Origin: Thauera sp.
GTDB lineage: Bacteria; Pseudomonadota; Gammaproteobacteria; Burkholderiales; Rhodocyclaceae
Length of the DNA: 7,895 bases
Assembly: GCA_023150215.1 (NCBI GenBank)
Contig: JAKLLJ010000151.1
Location: 1 to 7,895, forward strand
Reading direction: 5' to 3'
Part shown: in pieces, positions 6,107-7,895 of the stretch
Numbering within the stretch: the first letter of the stretch is position 1
Layout: each line of letters opens with the position of its first letter
The notes under the pieces: generated by a model
The model's input: only the letters and a program-made list of their open reading frames with translations
Database searches by the model: none
Told to the model about the DNA's origin: nothing
Program-made: the position numbers and the translations under genes

Positions 6107-6112
6107 TCCACG

Positions 6113-7201
6113 ATGCCCCATCGCCGCCAGTTCATACGGTCTGCCGCCACCCTCGCCATCGCACTGGCCCTGCCCTTGGCCGCCCACGCGCAAGCGCCCG
6201 CGAAAGTCGGTTTCGTCTATGTCAGCCCGATCGGCGACGCGGGGTGGACCTACCAGCACGACGAAGGCCGCAAGGAAATGGAGAAGGCTCTCGGCAGCAA
6301 GATCGAAAGCCGCCATGTCGAAAGCGTGGCCGAAGGCGCCGACGCCGAGCGCGTGATCCGCGAATTCGCTGCCAGCGGCAGCAAGATCGTGTTCGCCACC
6401 AGCTTCGGCTACATGAACTACGTCGAGCGTGTCGCCCGCCAGTTCCCCAACGTCACCTTCCTGCACGCCACCGGCTACAAGTCGGCGAAGAACTTCGCAC
6501 CCTACAACGCGCGCTTCTACGAGGGGCGTTATCTCAATGGCGTGATCGCCGGCAAGATGACGAAGTCGAACGTGCTCGGCTACGTGGGCGCCTTTCCGAT
6601 CCCCGAGGTGCTGCAAGGCATCAACGCGTTCACCCTGGGCGCGCGCAGTGTCAACCCGAACGTCGAGGTGCGCGTGATCTGGGCCAACAGCTGGTACGAC
6701 CCGGGCAAGGAGCGCGAGGCGGCGATGACGCTGATCTCGCAGGGCGCCGACATGCTGACCCACCACACGGACTCGACCGCAACCGTGCAGGCCGCAGAAG
6801 AAAAAGGCGCGCACGCCTTCGCCTACCACTCCGACATGTCCAAATATGCGCCCAGGGCACAGCTCACCGCGACGACCCACCACTGGGGCGAGTTCTACAC
6901 CCGCACCGTCGACGCGGTGCTCGCCGGCAACTGGAAGCCCGAAGGGGTGTGGGGCGGCATGAAGGACGGCATGATCCGGCTCGCGCCGCTGAACCCGGTG
7001 GTTCCCGCCGACGTGCAGACGCTCGTGCGCGATCTCGAAGTTCGCATCAAGGCGGGAAGCTTCCACCCCTTCACCGGCCCGCTCGCCGACCAGGCTGGCA
7101 AGGAGCGTCTGGCTGCCGGCGTGGTGATGGACGACGCCGCGCTCAGCAGGATGGACTACTTCGTGCAAGGCGTGAGCTCGCGCCTGCCCACCGCCAGGTA
7201 A
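6113..7201 (+). CDS. BMP (PnrA-like) family ABC transporter substrate-binding protein
   Basis: This is a periplasmic binding protein of the basic membrane protein/PnrA family, whose studied members bind purine nucleosides; the ligand here is unknown. It has 362 residues. The N-terminus MPHRRQFIRSAATLAIALAL is a signal peptide ending near AHA-QA at 24-28. R4-R5-Q-F-I resembles a twin-arginine (Tat) motif. There is no lipobox cysteine, so the protein should be soluble. The family opening KVGFVYVSPIGDAGWTYQHDEG is at 31-52. Later segments VFATSFGYMNY, FYEGRYLNGVIAGKMTKSN, LGYVGAFPIPEV, and GADMLTHHTDSTATVQAAEE fit the two-lobed fold. Such genes usually neighbour an ABC ATPase and permeases for the same importer, but none follows here: the next gene converges on it after 12 bp. 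It either serves a transporter encoded elsewhere or the rest of its operon has been lost. Confidence 0.92.
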   Translation: MPHRRQFIRSAATLAIALALPLAAHAQAPAKVGFVYVSPIGDAGWTYQHDEGRKEMEKALGSKIESRHVESVAEGADAERVIREFAASGSKIVFATSFGYMNYVERVARQFPNVTFLHATGYKSAKNFAPYNARFYEGRYLNGVIAGKMTKSNVLGYVGAFPIPEVLQGINAFTLGARSVNPNVEVRVIWANSWYDPGKEREAAMTLISQGADMLTHHTDSTATVQAAEEKGAHAFAYHSDMSKYAPRAQLTATTHHWGEFYTRTVDAVLAGNWKPEGVWGGMKDGMIRLAPLNPVVPADVQTLVRDLEVRIKAGSFHPFTGPLADQAGKERLAAGVVMDDAALSRMDYFVQGVSSRLPTAR

Positions 7202-7213
7202 GTCGGCGCTCGC

Positions 7214-7895
7214 TCACCCGCCCGGCGTCGCCGCGGGCGGATCGGGCTGGTCGGCCGCCGCCTCGTCATCGGCCGGCAACCCGTTGCGCAGGCAGGCCGA
7301 GATTCCGGTGGCGATCGCATCGGCCATGCGCGCCTGAAGCACCGGGTCGCGCAGCCGCAGCTCCTCGTCACGGTTCTTGATGACCCCGGCCTCGAACAAC
7401 ACCGCAGGCATGCGCGCATGGCGCAGCACGGCCAGCCCGTCGTAGTAATGCACCGCATGCGTGCGGTCGGCGTAGCTGCGCCGGCGGCCGTTCTTGTGCG
7501 TGGGCTCGAAGCCCATCCGTTGCAGGCGCGCCCCGATCGATCGCGCGCACAGGATGCTCATCGCGGTGTGCGGGTTGTCGCGCGACACGAACAGCGAATG
7601 GCCGGCGAACTCGTCGTTGTAGTCGAGCGCCTGTCCATCCCAGCGCCACGGGCGTAGCTCAAACGCATTCACCGAGTCATGGTGCACCGAGAGCAGGAAG
7701 GCCGCACCGCTCGCAGCCTGCGAGCGAGCGCGCAGGCTGTCGATGCGCCCGTCGGCGTTGATCGTGCGCACCGCCCAGCGGCGCTCGTGCAGCGCATCGG
7801 CGAGGTGCCCGGCGAGCTCGAGGTTGAACGCAAACTCGCCGCGCCCGCGCGCACTGGTCGCCCCCGCAGCGGCGAGGGTATGGCCGACATCGACC
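7214..7895 (-). CDS. N-acetylmuramoyl-L-alanine amidase, Amidase_3 family (5' end outside window)
   Basis: This zinc hydrolase cleaves the amide bond between MurNAc and the peptide stem of peptidoglycan, acting in the periplasm in cell separation or wall turnover. The frame stays open to the window edge, so the true N-terminus, including any signal peptide, lies beyond 7895; 226 residues are visible. Zinc-site motifs are in order: VDVGHT (H5 of the fragment), RGRGEFAFNLELA (E20), SVHHDS (H71), and AVLFEAGVIKN carrying the catalytic Glu. The first motif reads DVGHT rather than the common D(P/A)GHGG. After the domain the protein ends in an acidic, Pro/Ala-rich tail (PADDEAAADQPDPPAATPGG). A GTG at 7771 could be mistaken for a start, but it lies after the first zinc ligand and is V42 of the fragment. 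Its stop is 12 bp from the stop of the convergent BMP gene. Confidence 0.9.
   Translation of the reverse strand, partial: VDVGHTLAAAGATSARGRGEFAFNLELAGHLADALHERRWAVRTINADGRIDSLRARSQAASGAAFLLSVHHDSVNAFELRPWRWDGQALDYNDEFAGHSLFVSRDNPHTAMSILCARSIGARLQRMGFEPTHKNGRRRSYADRTHAVHYYDGLAVLRHARMPAVLFEAGVIKNRDEELRLRDPVLQARMADAIATGISACLRNGLPADDEAAADQPDPPAATPGG

Noticed and set aside
7218..7240. CCGCCC...GGGCGG hairpin as a terminator between the convergent genes.
   Set aside because: It lies inside the end of the amidase gene, has no T-tract in either direction, and such stems are frequent in GC-rich DNA.

Overview
This 7.9-kb window is very GC-rich, tightly packed chromosomal DNA from a proteobacterium. 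The aat-bpt-pyrD gene order, the overall codon use and the REP-type repeats suggest a betaproteobacterium, most likely Rhodocyclales (Thauera/Azoarcus-like). That placement is recognition, not a database result. There is no tRNA, rRNA, CRISPR array, insertion sequence or prophage gene.

Layout. Positions 1-224 are intergenic and hold a cluster of REP-type palindromic repeats. A two-domain ferric-iron-type ABC permease (FbpB family) lies on the minus strand (225-1892). A 270-bp divergent control region follows (1893-2162), with an AT-rich core that carries a consensus -10 hexamer on both strands. On the plus strand comes the matching ATPase (FbpC family, 2163-3272). Its stop codon overlaps by 4 bp the start of aat, which encodes leucyl/phenylalanyl-tRNA-protein transferase (3269-3976). 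Next come bpt, the aspartate/glutamate leucyltransferase (4008-4748), and pyrD, a class 2 dihydroorotate dehydrogenase (body 4911-5828). A second REP cluster (5857-5988) separates pyrD from a monocistronic periplasmic binding protein of the BMP/PnrA family (6113-7201). Converging on it is a zinc-dependent N-acetylmuramoyl-L-alanine amidase whose 5' end runs out of the window (7214-7895, minus).

How the genes work together. The permease and ATPase should form an inner-membrane importer, probably for ferric iron; no substrate-binding protein for it is present here. Aat and Bpt are the two aminoacyl-tRNA-protein transferases of the bacterial N-degron (Leu/N-end rule) pathway. They attach Leu or Phe to secondary destabilising N-termini so that ClpS/ClpAP can degrade the protein. 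pyrD supplies pyrimidine synthesis. Translational coupling of aat to the transporter ATPase puts iron import and N-degron proteolysis in one transcription unit.

Points most worth a second look: (1) the conserved N-terminal segment of pyrD is present in frame, but its expected start codon reads ATC and codon 3 reads TAG; (2) there is a CCxxCxxC cysteine cluster in the regulatory domain of the iron-type ATPase; (3) two REP clusters occur, one with a diverged copy that has a different but still self-complementary stem; (4) aat overlaps the ABC ATPase gene. I see no convincing wholly novel multi-gene system. The window is mostly recognisable housekeeping and transport genes.
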